DNA of 64,000 nucleotides. Origin: Lathyrus oleraceus (Eukaryota; Streptophyta; Magnoliopsida; Fabales; Fabaceae). Under the pieces are notes generated by a model. The model was not told the origin of the DNA. It saw nothing but the letters and a program-made list of their open reading frames with translations, and made no database searches. Position numbers and translations under genes: made by a program. The stretch covers positions 444,255,816-444,319,815 of the forward strand of contig NC_066581.1 of assembly GCF_024323335.1 (NCBI RefSeq), written 5' to 3'. The number at the start of each line of letters is the position of its first letter. Positions within the stretch are counted from its first letter, which is position 1. This document shows, in pieces, positions 1 to 11,829 of this stretch.

Positions 1-2278
1 TTTTGAGCCTCTTTATTCTGGTAACCCCTGGTCGGCACATTTCTTTTGCTTTTACCTAGTTGCAGCTTCTGGAAATTCTCTGCCGCTATTTTGTCGGTGA
101 CAGCACCACATCTTGGGCACAAGCACACTTGTGAACCCTTGTTCTTGCAGCGATACAGAAAATCCACCAAGTCTTCATCATCCCTTGGGTAAACTTCAGT
201 TATATCGACATCTGGGCTTTCCCCAGTTTGTCCAGCATGTTGGCCTCATCATATTCAGTGATCTTGACCATGTTGATCTCGACTGGCTCCACGAACAGGG
301 CTTCTTCCTGGTGAAGCGGATCAACGTCGATCTTCATTCTGCGGCCAACAAATTTCAGCTTGCCTTCTTGAATCGCTTTCTGAACCAAATCCCTGAAAAG
401 GTAACAATTAGAGGTATTATGACCAAGATAGCTATGATATTTACAAAACCCTCTTTTCTGTCTTTGTTCCAACGGTGGTATTTTAGTACCAGGAGGCACC
501 ACCATTTGCCCATCTTTGACCAATAAGTCAAAAATTTCCTCACATTTCGACACGTCGAAAGTATAAGTTTTCGAAGGGAATTTTGGGTTGTTTTCGACAG
601 GATTTTTTCCTTGCGCATGCAGCAATGATCGACATTCATAGGCGGACCCTGGTTTTAGTTCAGCCACATCGATTTCTAATTCGGTCGATGAAGCATAATC
701 AGCCTCATGTATTGGATCTGTCGCGTCGTATTCAACAAACGCTACTTTTTCTTTCTTAGACTTATTGTGCCTAACTTTTTCTAATCTTAGCCGTTCTAGA
801 TGTCGAACTCTATTAGCGAGTTGTGACATACTTTTCACAAAAGTTGGATCTATCTTTTTCCTAATGGAATAATCTAAACCTCCTGCGGCCATTTGAACTA
901 GTTCATGTTCTGGCACTTGCGTAAAGCACCTAGCCTTTAAGGACCTAAAACGATTCAGATAATCATCGATACTCTCAGCAAACCTTCTCTTGATACTAGA
1001 CAATTCTGCCAAACTAATTTTGGAGTGTCCTTCATAAAACTGTTCATGGAACTTCTTTTCTAGTTTGGCCCACGAATCGATTGAACTTAGGGCCAACGAA
1101 GTAAACCATGTAAAGGCAGCCTTGGTCAGAGAGGAGGGAAAGTTTTTTACTCTCAAGCATTCATTATGAGCTAGATCCCCTGACTCTGTTAAGTATCTGG
1201 CGACGTGCTCTATTGTCGATTCACCAGACTCTCCCCCAAATTTAGTGTACTTAGGCACTTTCATCCCCCTGGGCGCCTCGGCTTGGAGAATAACTTCAGT
1301 TAACGGGGAGGCGTATAATGGCCTTTGCAATGTAGCACCCATGCCATTTCTAGCGATAATCCTTTCAACAATAGTTGTCAAATTATTTTCCACTGCCAGG
1401 TCTTCTTATCGATGTTGGTCGACAATTTAATCAACATCTTGGTGTCGGTTAACCATTACCATCTGGTTACGTCCCGCGACTCCTGATTCGATGCCTTAAT
1501 TCTGAAGGGGTCTAATGATTTGTCCTTCGTGGACTGTCTCCTCCTCCGCTGCCCCTATCTCTATCTGCACAGGAATAGTCGATCTAATCATTGGCGTCAT
1601 CTATCGAGCCGGTGCCCCCAGAAAATTGCACAAACGTGTCAATTGGTTCGCGACTTGCCTATTTGTTTCAGCGTATTCTTGTATTAGTGGATTAAAGACT
1701 GTGCCCATCTAGTTGGTCAACATGTTAACCAATTCATGGTTACTGTCGTCCATTTGTTGTCTCAACACTGCTACTGAAGTGTTCGACATCGGCATGGTCC
1801 TGTTCTGAGTAGTGTTCGTCATGTTTCCCCATTACGCTGATCCTTGCAAGGGAGGATTTGTATCTGAAAATGGTGTTGCACTGGATGTCGACTGGTATCC
1901 TGGCATTAAGGAATACAACATTCCATAAAGCAGATCTGTGGTGCCAAACCGAGGCACATATGGTCTGAACGTCGTTATCGTTGATCCTGAACCCCCCGGT
2001 GGAGGCTGAGGAATTGATGTTCCAACCGCACCCGTAGTCGACGTGGTTAAGGTTGCTCTTGTCATCGGTGGCAAAGTGGCAACCTGCGAGACTACTGTTT
2101 CCGTGGTGGATAAAGTTCCTCGTGGAACTTCATTTGTGTTAGTTTCTGACATTTTCACACTATTTCGTGGCTTACTATATAGTTTGCCACTTCTAAGTTT
2201 CATGCAATTTTTTCGCAACTGCTCTAGCACTGTCCCACTAGGCGTGCCATTTTGTTTACTGTGGAAATTGGTAAACAA
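1..2278 (-). pseudogene. gag: broken gag of element G1
   Basis: Capsid-type polyprotein that would package element RNA. Three pieces are visible. The N-terminal piece (2278-1832) is rich in Thr, Ser and Pro and ends at a TAA. A degraded stretch (1831-1394) holds several stops. The core (1393-200, 397 residues) has the retrotransposon gag fold, with the aromatic-rich segment around AAFTWFTSLA (near residue 93) and a Cys/His cluster CKYHSYLGH..NCY (near residue 315). The core frame ends at 200, but the next frame is open from about 215 to the left edge and encodes related, cysteine-containing sequence. A one-base loss in a G run at about 207-210 therefore explains that end. The family is clear; the exact lineage is inferred. 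Confidence 0.8.
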
Positions 2279-2413
2279 CCGCTGGTCCTCCCTAGGCTTT
2301 AAAACAAAGGGTTACTTGCAGGATCGACCAGTTGATCCTAGGACATGTGCTAGTGCAAGTGAGGCTTGTCCAACTCGACAGAATGACTTTGTGAGGAACG
2401 GCTCCTGACAAAG

Positions 2414-3163
2414 TGTCGAACAAGCGTAGGGTTTTTTCCACACGAACGGTTTAGATAATGTTATCGCCTATAGGTGACTCGTGACCGACAACGCTATAAC
2501 ATTCAAAAGAAGTATACGACGAACACGCTTTTGGTAAACTCTATTATCGTAATAGAATCAATGTCGACAACGTAAACGACAACGTAAAAGGATAACTCAA
2601 AAGTAAATTAAATTAAGATAAAATGTTCAACGGGAACAATTGAAAAGTAAGGAAGTTGCATTGAAATAAATGTGGTGATTCACGTACATAGCACTCTCAG
2701 AAAACTCTTGCTTCCTCGCGTTGGGAATGGGAAGTTTTCTTACAAGTGATTTTTAGTACAAAGTGAACACCCTGAGCCCCTTGTGGGACATTCTATTTAT
2801 ACTAAACTAGAGGAAACTGCTCATAAGCTAAAACTCCTAGAAACTAGCAGATGTTATGTCACACGATCTGCACAATCGCTGCACCCATGTCTTGCTAACT
2901 GCCCCACATCCTGGCGCTCTTATTCTTTTTATAACTGCTGGTCATTTTAAATTTCAAATTTCTCCCGCCCAGACGTTAGGGCGACGCTGTGTTCTGCTCA
3001 CTTGGCTGTAATTCTTTTAAGTCCCAAACTTTATGTTGGTCGACAGAAATGGCCTGTCGACAAGGCCAGCTTCCCCTGTCGGCTTCATCCTTCGATTTGT
3101 ATTTTTTCTACTCTTGCTTGCCTTCAACATCTCTTCATCCTTTGATGGGGTATAACCCCCACA
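2414..3163 (-). repeat. 5' LTR of element G1
   Basis: The sense strand begins TGTGGGGGTTATACCCC and ends TTCGACA, giving TG...CA termini and about 750 bp. A TATAAATAG box lies at 2793-2801 in sense orientation. The left boundary rests on the CA end alone because no standard primer-binding site is evident beside it. Confidence 0.65.
2793..2801 (-). promoter_or_regulatory. TATA box in G1 LTR
   Basis: The sense strand reads TATAAATAG, about 365 bp into the LTR. Transcription would start about 30 bp further toward gag. Confidence 0.55.
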
Positions 3164-3164
3164 T

Positions 3165-4810
3165 TCACAGGACTCCTTCATTAATTACGCTTTCAGCATG
3201 CCTTAGAGATTTTTCGTGGTAACAACAAGGTTCTTTTAATTCAGTAATCAGGCCACCTTGAGAGGTTGGCTTCTTCATTGTAGATGTCAAGACAATGTCA
3301 TTGACATGACTGCCTTCAAATAACTTGTAATGAATTGACAATGGAGGCTTCCTTCTACTGGGGATATCACTTGTGCTTAAAATACCAAGTTGCTGGCTTA
3401 GAATAATTCCACAAATAATTGAGGGAAAGGCAATTGGCAGCTTCACTGCATTAGTGGAAGCATGTCTAATAATTTGTTCAAACATGAACCTTCCATAATC
3501 AAAGTTGAGCCTGGTTCCAATAGCATATATTATCCTTCCAAGAGCATTAGAGATTGTTGATATGTGGTTTGTTGGTACCTAGTTGGCTGACCCTATCTTA
3601 TGCAAGATAGCATATTTTACAGTTAACTTGCCAGCAGAGAGATGCTTTTTACTTGGCCATTCCTTGACTTGTCCAACAGTGATAGTCCTACAGACTTCAT
3701 TGTCTGTGGCCTCTAATTCAACAGCTCCTTCTGTTCCTCTCCCTAGGAACTTATTGATCACAGTAGGGGAGAACCTTACACACCTTCCTCTAACAAACAC
3801 TTTGCAAAACTCTTTGTTGTTCTTGTCAGCAATATCCTCTGGGATGTTCACCACAAACTCCTTCACAAGACCTTTAAAACATTAGGGTAGTTCACTAACT
3901 GTTTTCATTAAACCAGCAGACTTGATCAACTCCATAACCTCCTTCACTTCCATAGTCTCCTTCCCTAGCTCCCTTTCCACAACAACTCTCCTATGTATCA
4001 CAAATTTCCACTTGGCTGCACCATCTTCCAGATGGAAGGAAATGTTATCCAAATGCACAGCAGCAACCTTAGCTGGAGATTTTCTAACAGTTTGCTTTTT
4101 AACAGGAGAGATGTCTGGGACATCGTCTTCGACATCATCCTCTGAATCAGAACTTTCTCTGACCTTTCTCTTCTGGACCTCTACTTTACTCCATGACTTT
4201 GAAGGACCTACAGCAGCAACCTTCTTACTAGTTCTGGCTATCATCATCTCAGCCACAGACCTGCCTTTCCTGGTCTTCATTCTCTTTGCAACACTTGGCT
4301 TCAAGTGATGAACCAAGGTGTCATCTTCCTCATCTGATCTCTCTTCTTCCAAATCAATCACCTTCTCAGTAGTGTCATGCTTCTTAGACTGAGAAGCATC
4401 TACAGGTTTCTTACTAGGCACGGTTTTCCCTAAAGAACACAATCCTTCTACAGCAATATCTTTCTCTGACATAGATGAATCATCATATTTCTCATTTTGA
4501 GGTTCCACCTCAGGTGAGGGGTCCCTTCTAGACAGAGGAGTCGAAACTCCCTTGACTGAGTGTCCTTCATTTAGGATCCTTGTGACCAGATTCCTAATGA
4601 CACGATCAGTATAATGCATGTCATCCTTAGGAGGAGGGTTGTCAGAACTGTTACCTTGAGTGTTTCCTGTAGTGGAAGAAGGACCAGGGACGTCACCTGG
4701 GATGACTGAGAGAGGAATAACTTCCAAAAGTCTTCATCCAGAAAACCTATGGAGGGAGTTCTTGCTTTGTGAGTAGGTTTAGAACCAGAAGATGAAGGAT
4801 GTTGTGACAT
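3165..4810 (-). pseudogene. Sirevirus env-like ORF, disabled and truncated
   Basis: The extra ORF downstream of pol in Sireviruses is called env-like by position; its role in plants is unproven. It starts MSQHPSSSGS at 4810. A frameshift near 4725 moves the frame to the piece ending at 3882, a very charged, Ser/Lys/Glu-rich region with acidic runs. After a TAA at 3882 the frame resumes with a domain resembling the putative plant transposon domain found in many legume env-like ORFs (3866-3579). A TAG at 3579 stands where Trp is plausible. The last piece (3485-3165) is cut by G1. No signal peptide or clear membrane span is visible in the retained part. Confidence 0.72.
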
Positions 4811-5017
4811 TTTGTTGAACTTGTGAAAAAAAAATTGTTGCCCTAGCAGAGATGAAGGATACAGTTTGATGAAGATGGAAGTGGTTGTGTTGTGGTTGCG
4901 TGTGAAAATGGTATAGATGGTAGTTCCAATACTAGGTAATGATTTACCATAAATGGGGCACTTTCTTTTAAGTGGGCAGACAATATTTTTATTACCTTTT
5001 CCACTCCAAATTAAATG

Positions 5018-7117
5018 CTATAAATTCTCATGAATACAAATCCCTAATTTCCCTCTTAAACATTCAAATTGATTAGCATCCAAAGCCTTTGTAAATATGT
5101 CATCTAATTGCATTTCAGTAGTAACATGCTCCAGAGCTATGATTTTCTCTTCCACTAGTTCTCTAATAAAGTAATGACGAATATCAATGTGATTTGTCCT
5201 GCTGTGCTGAATAGGATTTTTAGAAATATTTATAGCACTTAGGTTGTTACAGTACAATGTCATGACATCTTGTGTAACATTGTATTCAGTCAACATTTGT
5301 TTCATCCAAACCAGTTGAGAACAACTACTCCCAGCTGCTATGTATTCAGCTTCAGCAGTAGATAGGAACACACAATTTTGTTTCTTGCTAAACCATGATA
5401 TCAAGTTGTTCCCTAAGAAGAAACATCCTTCTGATGTGCTTTTCCTATCATCAGCACTTCCAGCCCAGTCAGCATCATAGTATCCAGTCAGCATGGATCC
5501 AGAACCATGAGTATATAACATTCCATAGTCACTAGTGCCATTGACATATTTCAGTATCCTCTTCACTTGGTTTATGTGACTGAATTTTGGTTCAGCTTGA
5601 TATCTAGCACAAACACCTACATCAAAGGTAATGTCAGGTCTACTTTCTGTGAGATATAAGAGACTTCCTATCATGCTTCTGTACAAACTTTGATCTACAC
5701 TAACACCATTTTCATCTTTGGAGACTTTCAAATGTGTAGGAGCAGGTGTCCTTTTATGACTTGCATTCTTCATGCCAAACTTCTTAACAGTGTTCTTGGC
5801 ATATTTGCTTTGAGATAGAAAGATAGAATCTTCCATCTGCTTGACTTGTAGTCTAAGGAAATAGGTCAGCTCTCCAATAAGGCTCATCTCAAACTCAGAC
5901 TGCATTTGTCTAACAAAATGTTCGGCCATCTGATCTGACATCCCACCAAACACAATATCATCCACATATATTTGAGCCACCATGAGTTTTCCTCCTTCAT
6001 TCTTAACAAATAGGGTTTTCTCAATACCTCCCTTCATATATCCATTGTTAGTGAGGAACATTGTGAGTCTCTCGTACCAAGCCCTAAGAGCTTGTTTCAA
6101 ACCATAGAGGGCTTTCTTCAATCTGTACACGTGCTTTGGAAGATTTGGATCTGTGAATCCTTTAGGTTGTTCAACATATACTTCCTCATTTAAGTAACCA
6201 TTCAAGAAGGCACTTTTTACATCCATTTGGAACAGTTTGAACTTCAGAGTACATGCCACTCCAAGCAAAAGTCTAATGGACTCAAGGCGAGCTACAGGAG
6301 CAAATGTTTCATCAAAATCCACTCCTTCAACTTGAGTATATCCTTGTGCTACTAATCTTGCTTTGTTTTTAATAACCATCCCTTGTTCATCAGATTTATT
6401 CTTATACACCCACTTTGTACCTATGACATTTATTCCTTCAGGTCTAGGAACCAGTTCCCATACTTCATTCCTCTTGAATTGACCTAACTCCTCCTGCATG
6501 GCATTGATCCAGAACTCATCAGTCAAGGCTTCCTTGACATTCCTAGGCTCAATCTTGGACACAAAGCAACCATATGAGATCACTTCCCTTGATCTAGTTG
6601 TGACCCCTTTATTTGGATCTCCTATAATGAGATCTTTGGGATGATCCTTCAGAATCCTGATGGAGGGACCCTTGTTGATTTTGTCATCTTCAGGTTCAAC
6701 TTGAGAAGGTTCACTCTCATTATTTTTGTCTGAGAAATCAGCTGGGGGATCATTTGGAGATGTCTCAACATCGTCTGTGACACCAATCTGTTGATCATCA
6801 ACCACAACATTGATAGATTCCATCATTACTTTTGTTCTGGAATTAAAGACTCTATATGCTCTGCTGTTTGTTGAGTAACCCAGAAATATTCCTTCATCAC
6901 TTTTGGGATCCATCTTCCTTCTTTGCTCACGATCAGTCAAGATATAACATTTACTACCAAACACATGGAAGTATTTGACTGTAGGTCTTCTCCCTTTCCA
7001 GACTTCATATAAGGTAGTAGGAGTCCCTTTCTTCAAGGTTACTCTGTTGTGAACATAGCAGGATGTGTTCATAGCTTCAGCCCAAAAGTGGTAGGGCAAT
7101 TTCTTAGCATGAATCAT
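5018..7117 (-). CDS. pol: Sirevirus reverse transcriptase-RNase H (pol C-terminal part)
   Basis: Open frame of 699 codons. It starts with the end of integrase (residues 1-60), then a linker, then copia RT (about 205-450) with the [12 protein letters not shown] and FAPVARLES motifs, [10 protein letters not shown] carrying the first catalytic Asp, and YVDD near residue 390. RNase H follows (about 530-680) with DADWAG, the STAEAEYIA segment and HIDIRHYF. It copies element RNA into cDNA in the cytoplasmic particle. The frame is intact, but it is separated from upstream integrase by a TAA at about 7131 where related elements have Gln, so this start is not a true initiation site. [11 protein letters not shown] differs from the more usual KQAPRAWYERL. 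Confidence 0.9.
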   Translation of the reverse strand: MIHAKKLPYHFWAEAMNTSCYVHNRVTLKKGTPTTLYEVWKGRRPTVKYFHVFGSKCYILTDREQRRKMDPKSDEGIFLGYSTNSRAYRVFNSRTKVMMESINVVVDDQQIGVTDDVETSPNDPPADFSDKNNESEPSQVEPEDDKINKGPSIRILKDHPKDLIIGDPNKGVTTRSREVISYGCFVSKIEPRNVKEALTDEFWINAMQEELGQFKRNEVWELVPRPEGINVIGTKWVYKNKSDEQGMVIKNKARLVAQGYTQVEGVDFDETFAPVARLESIRLLLGVACTLKFKLFQMDVKSAFLNGYLNEEVYVEQPKGFTDPNLPKHVYRLKKALYGLKQALRAWYERLTMFLTNNGYMKGGIEKTLFVKNEGGKLMVAQIYVDDIVFGGMSDQMAEHFVRQMQSEFEMSLIGELTYFLRLQVKQMEDSIFLSQSKYAKNTVKKFGMKNASHKRTPAPTHLKVSKDENGVSVDQSLYRSMIGSLLYLTESRPDITFDVGVCARYQAEPKFSHINQVKRILKYVNGTSDYGMLYTHGSGSMLTGYYDADWAGSADDRKSTSEGCFFLGNNLISWFSKKQNCVFLSTAEAEYIAAGSSCSQLVWMKQMLTEYNVTQDVMTLYCNNLSAINISKNPIQHSRTNHIDIRHYFIRELVEEKIIALEHVTTEMQLDDIFTKALDANQFECLRGKLGICIHENL

Positions 7118-7639
7118 AGCTCTGGCTGATTTTTAAAGGGTTCTATTTTTCCTTTCCACCACACCATTTTGCTGAGGAGTAATGGGAGATGAGAACTCAT
7201 GATGAATTCCTTCTGAAGAACAAAATTTAGCAAATTTGTTGTTCTCAAATTCCTTCCCATGATCACTTCTAATTTTGATAACTAGACTTTCCTTTTCTCT
7301 TTGAAGTTTGAGACAAAGATCTTTGAAGACTTCAAAAACCTCTGATTTTTCTCTTATAAAATTGATCTAGGTGTATCTGGAGAAGTCATCCACCATTACA
7401 TACACATACTTCTTCCCACCAAGGCTTTCCACTTGCATGGGTCCCATCAAATCCATATGGAGGAGTTCCAGAACTTTGGAAGTGGTGTCATGTCTGAGCT
7501 TCTGGTGTGACATCCTTGTCTGTTTTCCAATCTGACATTCCCCACAGACTTTTCCTTCATCAATCTTCAAGTTGGGAATTCCTCTAACAGCTTCAACAAA
7601 TATAATCCTCTTCTTACCTTTAAGATGCAGATGGCCCAA
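7118..7639 (-). pseudogene. Sirevirus integrase, broken
   Basis: The pre-integrase zinc segment (GHLHLKG... with CGECQIGKQ) and the start of the catalytic core (HMDLMGPM, VMVDDFSRYT) are open from 7639 to 7367. A TAG then replaces the Trp expected after SRYT. The same frame goes on through the second catalytic Asp segment (IRSDHGKEF) and the Glu segment (TPQQNGVVERKNRT), reaching a TAA at about 7131. Integrase would insert cDNA into the host chromosome. All three DDE residues are recognisable, so the loss is by nonsense codons rather than decay of the core. Confidence 0.8.
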
Positions 7640-7723
7640 TCTTTGATGCTATATCTTCACCTCTTCTTCTTTGGCTAAAGTACACATTGAAGAATAACCA
7701 GTTTCTTGAGAACTCCACATGTA

Positions 7724-8410
7724 TCAGTTGTCTTTAGACCTGACTCCTTTCATGATCACTTCATTTTCTTTGTTAGTAATCAGACATTCAGTTTTGGTGA
7801 AGTTTACAATTAGACCTTGGTCACATAGATGACTGATGCTTATTAGGTTTGCAGTCAGTCCCTTAACAAGTAGGACATTGTCAAGATTAGGCACTCCAGG
7901 GCAGTTGAGCTTACCCATTCCCTTGATTTCACCCTTTGCTCCATCACCAAAGGTTACATAGCTGGTGGTATGAGGATGAAGGCCAGTTAGTAGGTTTTTG
8001 TTTCCAGTCATGTGTCTGGAGCACCCACCGTCAAAATACCAATCTTCTTTGGCTGAAACTCTGAAGGAAGTGTGAGCTATCAAACTTGTAACATCAGTCC
8101 TAAGAACCCATTGTTTTTTGTTGATAGGTCTGTGATGTTTGGGTTTAGGTTGATGATGAGAGGGACTAGGATTGCCATACAACTTATAGCAGAATGGTTT
8201 TATGTGGCCAAATTTTCCACAGTAATGAAATCTTCATCTTTGATGTTTCCCTTTCTATTGTCTTCCTTTATGATGTTGGGACATATGATGTGACATCTCT
8301 GGTTTGCTCACAGTGTGACTGCACTTGGGTTTGAACTTTGGTTTGGTACCGGTGTGGCTGCACTCAGGTTTAGATTCATTGAACCCAATGCCAGACTTGT
8401 CTCCTGTTAT
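7724..8410 (-). pseudogene. Sirevirus gag C-terminus and protease, degraded
   Basis: Between the gag stop at 8411 and 8182 lies a degraded region with a second zinc knuckle (HYCGKFGHIKPFC) whose first Cys is lost. The frame 8182-7724 holds the aspartic protease with WYFDGGCSRHMTG. The catalytic triplet, usually DSG in copia proteases, reads DGG. The frame ends before integrase, where related elements continue without a break. Protease would mature the polyprotein inside the particle. The family call is secure; the effect of Ser to Gly is inferred. Confidence 0.78.
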
Positions 8411-9757
8411 TTATCCAGTCTGGAGAATTTTGTCTAAGGTGTCAGATCCAATGTTTAGAATTCTTACATACTTGGTCATCTCATCTAGTTTGGAATTCAA
8501 GAAAACTGCTTCAGTCTTCAACTTGAAGATGGTTTCCAAATGTTTTTCCTTCTCATTCTCCAGCTGTGCTATCACTTTCTTCTGGCTTTCAACTTGTTGA
8601 CACACTTCTGCACTTCTGTGACACAACTTTCTATAGGTAGTGGCCAACTCTTCAAAGGTTACTTCATCATCACTTGAGTCTTCATCAGAACCCCATCTTC
8701 CAGTCAAGGTAGTCACAAGATTTGCAGACTCTTCTGTTTCACTTTCATCAGACCAAGTGGCAGCAAGGCTCCTCTTCTGTTTCTTGAGGTAGGTTCCACA
8801 TTCAGTTCTAATGTGTCCATACCCATCACATTCATGGCACGGAACTCCTTTTCCTTCTTTGGGCTTTTCATCTGACCTTGTTCTTCTTCCAACATTGTTG
8901 GATTTACTGATATCAGATGAGATGTTCTTGACATTAGCCTTAGATCTTACATCCATCTTTTTCCGAAGTCTATTGAACTGTCTTCCCAGCATTGCTACAT
9001 CATTTTCCAGATCTTCATCAATATCTTGACCACTTTCCTCATCTTCCTCCTTAGTGTTTGACATGAAGGTTATGCTTTTGGCTTTCTTTTCAGATCCATC
9101 ACACATTCCAATCTCAAATGTTTGGAGGGATCCAATTAGCTCATCAACTCTCATATTGGAAATGTCTTGAGACTCTTCTATAGCTGTCACTTTCATGGCA
9201 AATCTCTTAGGGAGTGACCTGAGTATTTTCCTCACTAATTTTTCATCTGACATCTTCTCACCCAGGGCTCCTGAGGCATTAGCAATTTCAAGGATATTCA
9301 TATGAAATTCATGAATATTTTCATCTTCTTTCATCCTTAAATTTTCAAACTTGGTAGTGAGCAGCTGTAGTCTAGACATCTTCACTCTAGAGGTGCCTTC
9401 ATGAGTGGTTTTGAGAATGTCCCAAGCATCTTTAGCCACTTCACAGTTGTTTACCAATCTGAAGATATTCTTATCTACTCCATTGGATATATCATTCAAT
9501 GCTTTAGAGTTCCCAAGGGCTAAATCATCCTCTTCCTTGGTCCATTGTTCTTTATCCTTCTTATCTGTAGTAGCTTCTCCATCCTTAGTAATAACTGGAT
9601 GTTTCCAGCCTGTTAAAACAACCTTCCAAGCCTTATTATCCAGAGATTTTGGGGAGGCTACCATTCGAGGTTTCCAGTAGTCATAGTTGGATCCATCCAG
9701 AATAGGTGGTCTGTGAACAGATCTTCCATCTCTCTCCATAGTACCAGAAAGTAACAT
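8411..9757 (-). CDS. gag: Sirevirus gag
   Basis: Frame of 448 codons. The N-terminus fits copia gag (PPILDGSNYDYWKPRM). A UBN2-type capsid region spans about residues 60-220, and a CCHC zinc knuckle CHECDGYGHIRTEC lies near residue 305. The C-terminal third is acidic and then coiled-coil-like (residues about 375-430). The frame closes at TAA 8411, beyond which gag-like sequence continues, so the natural protein was longer. It lies 36 bp downstream of the PBS. It would form the virus-like particle. The start used lies six codons before MERDGRS, which may be the true initiator. Confidence 0.88.
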   Translation of the reverse strand: MLLSGTMERDGRSVHRPPILDGSNYDYWKPRMVASPKSLDNKAWKVVLTGWKHPVITKDGEATTDKKDKEQWTKEEDDLALGNSKALNDISNGVDKNIFRLVNNCEVAKDAWDILKTTHEGTSRVKMSRLQLLTTKFENLRMKEDENIHEFHMNILEIANASGALGEKMSDEKLVRKILRSLPKRFAMKVTAIEESQDISNMRVDELIGSLQTFEIGMCDGSEKKAKSITFMSNTKEEDEESGQDIDEDLENDVAMLGRQFNRLRKKMDVRSKANVKNISSDISKSNNVGRRTRSDEKPKEGKGVPCHECDGYGHIRTECGTYLKKQKRSLAATWSDESETEESANLVTTLTGRWGSDEDSSDDEVTFEELATTYRKLCHRSAEVCQQVESQKKVIAQLENEKEKHLETIFKLKTEAVFLNSKLDEMTKYVRILNIGSDTLDKILQTG

Positions 9758-9792
9758 CCCTAGATCTCACCCAGAACCAGAGCAGGATGCCT

Positions 9793-9804
9793 GCTCTGAT
9801 ACCA
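9793..9804 (-). other. primer-binding site, initiator tRNA-Met
   Basis: The sense strand reads TGGTATCAGAGC, the standard copia PBS complementary to the 3' end of initiator tRNA-Met. It sits between the 5' LTR and gag. Confidence 0.92.
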
Positions 9805-9806
9805 AT

Positions 9807-10752
9807 TAAAGTTCTGGTATCAGATATGAGATGTCGAAGGTAATGTCACAACACTAATATCTGAACAATACAAACAGGATAAAAGATAAAGAACAGTAAT
9901 GGAAGAGACACAAGCAATTGTTAACCCAGTTCGGTGCAAACTCACCTACGTCTGGGGGCTACCAAGCCAGGAAGGAAATCCACTAAATAGAATCAGTTCA
10001 AAGACTCTCAGTAAACAACTTTAAGTTTCAGTCTTCTCACCTAATCTCTACCCGTGTGACTTCTACCTAAGAACTCTTAGATATGAGATCCCACTCACCC
10101 CCCCTCAATCACACCAGTGATATAAAACAAGAATTACAATGAAAAGAAGACACTCTTCAAAGACACACACTTGATCTTACTTAACAGCTTCAGTCAAGTA
10201 GACACACACTCATGCTTAAAAGCTTAGAGCGACAAATTACAACTCAAAAATCAGATCAATTCAATCATCTATGGATGAATTGAATGGCTTACAATTGACA
10301 CGACCACACAAGACTAAAACCCTTATTCTCTCACAATATTTCACTCATTATTTCTTGTGTATCAAATCAGGTTTTCCATGTCCTTTTTATAGAAGCATTT
10401 GGCTGGGCTTGGACATCATAAAACCCTAAAACTATTTTCCATTCATAACTTCTCATGACAATTGAATAGATATCTTTGGAAAATAAGTTAATCTCGTTGT
10501 AATTACTGATTGATAGCGTGTTTAATCATCTCATCAATCAAACATAGATTTGCATTAAAAACGCAATCACACAATACATAACATTCAGACTGAATGTTCT
10601 GTATACAGATGTCATGACATCGGGTCTGACATCTTAGTAAAATCCTGCATAATTACATTTTAAACATCCAACAGGTACATGATATCTTATGTCAAGACAC
10701 CATATGTGACATCTTGTGAACACTCTAGGTTTTACCAAAATTGCTGCCAACA
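9807..10752 (-). repeat. 5' LTR of Sirevirus
   Basis: About 945 bp. The outer end is sharp: sense TGTTGGCAGCAA starts where an Ogre gag frame is interrupted. The inner end is set only by the PBS and lacks a clear CA dinucleotide, so it may be off by a few bases. A TATA box lies near 10,384-10,391. Confidence 0.75.
10384..10391 (-). promoter_or_regulatory. TATA box in Sirevirus LTR
   Basis: The sense strand reads TATAAAAA, about 360 bp into the LTR, a usual place for the U3 promoter. Confidence 0.55.
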
Positions 10753-11829
10753 CAAGATCCAATAAGCATGAGTCTCCCCTTCCTTCTTCCTGGAAAATCC
10801 TCCATACTTCTTTGCCGAAAAATCATCACGGGATAGATGTCCTTCACGGACTCCCTCTTCTAGCCTCATCCCCATATTTACCATTTCGGTAAAGTCCGAG
10901 GGAGCACTAGCAATCATACGCTCATAATAGAAAGAGCTCAAAGTCTTCAAAAAGATCTTTGCCATCTCCTTCTCCTCCAATGGTGGAACTATCTGAGCTG
11001 CCAATTCTCTCCATCTCTGGGCGTACTCCTTGAAGGTTTCCTTATCTTTTTGGGACATTGCCCTCAGTTGATCTCTGTCCGGAGCCATGTCCACATTGTA
11101 TTTGTACTATTTCACAAAAGCCTCTCCCAGATCATTGAAAGTGCGGATGCTTGCACTATCTAGCCCCATATACCAACAGAGCGCAACACTTGTCAGGCTA
11201 TCCTGGAAATAGTGAATCAGTAGTTGATAATTATCTGTCTGGGTCGACATCTTGCGAGCATATATCACAAGATGACTGAGTGGACACGAGTTTCCCTTAT
11301 ACTTCTCAAAGTCAGGCACTTTGAATTTGACTGGGATTTTCACATTGGGCACTAAGCATAGTTCAGCAGCACTCTTCCCAAACAGATCTTTGCCTCTCAG
11401 CGCTTTCAGTTCCTTGCGTAGCTCAAGGAATTGGTCCTTCATTTCATCCATCTTCTCATAAACGTCTGGTCCTTCAAATGGCTCAGAGTGATAGATCGTG
11501 TCTTCTACACGTGGCAAAGTATGCACAACGGGAGGTGGCATATACATGACCGGGGCTAGATGCCGGCATAGAAGCAAAAATGGGAGCGAAACCCTCTGGC
11601 ACAAAATTGGGTGGCATTCCCCAAGGGAATCTAGCAGACAGATGCGAAGCCAAGTGGGCGGTGGCAGCAGGCACTATAGAGGCAATCACTTCAGAAATGA
11701 CAGTCCTTGCGGGAGGAGTTGCAGGAGTTGGAGAAGCTTGGCTCTGAGCAGCAAGAACTGACTTCATCATGGCAGTTAGTCGGGCAATCTCCTCTTTCAA
11801 TCTCGGTTCTCTTGCTCAAGGTGTTCCAT
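10753..11829 (-). pseudogene. gag: Ogre-A gag, broken and interrupted
   Basis: Starts at ATG 11,829 (MEHLEQENR). A frameshift near 11,803 leads to the frame 11,800-11,483, rich in Ala and Pro. A second frameshift near 11,560 leads to 11,604-11,107, which carries the capsid region (KVPDFEKYKG, LCWYMGLD). A TAG at 11,107 follows FVK, and the frame continues (MDMAPDRDQL, EYAQRWRELAAQ) until the Sirevirus LTR at 10,752. The remaining gag, protease and pol would lie beyond the Sirevirus. The Arg/Trp-containing segment and overall layout fit Tat gag. Confidence 0.85.

Larger units (their letters stand above)
1..3163 (-). mobile_element. Ty3/gypsy LTR retrotransposon, 5' part (element G1)
   Basis: Minus-strand element with its 5' LTR at 2414-3163 and a broken gag running off the left edge. 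Pol and the 3' LTR lie outside the window. The LTR starts (sense) TGTGGGGG exactly where the Sirevirus env-like frame is cut, so G1 inserted into that ORF. The gag resembles those of legume Tat-like/Retand-like gypsy elements, but the lineage is inferred without pol. I could not match a tRNA to the bases next to the LTR, so the inner LTR boundary is less certain than the outer one. The TSD cannot be tested here; the five bases outside the LTR are TTCAC. Confidence 0.8.
3164..10752 (-). mobile_element. Sirevirus-type Ty1/copia element (Maximus/SIRE-like), 3' end outside window
   Basis: Gene order on the minus strand is LTR, PBS (initiator tRNA-Met), gag, protease, integrase, RT-RNase H, then an env-like ORF. 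This is the copia order plus the extra ORF typical of Sireviruses. The right end (sense TGTTGGCAGCAA) cuts an Ogre gag reading frame at 10,753. The left part was interrupted by element G1 at 3163/3164, so the 3' LTR and the second TSD are not visible. Several nonsense codons (about 8411, 7367, 7131, 3882, 3579) make this copy non-autonomous. Confidence 0.88.

Noticed and set aside
200..215. Programmed frameshift in G1 gag
   Set aside because: The site is a G run in an already degraded gag with several stops. There is no slippery heptamer and stem to support recoding.
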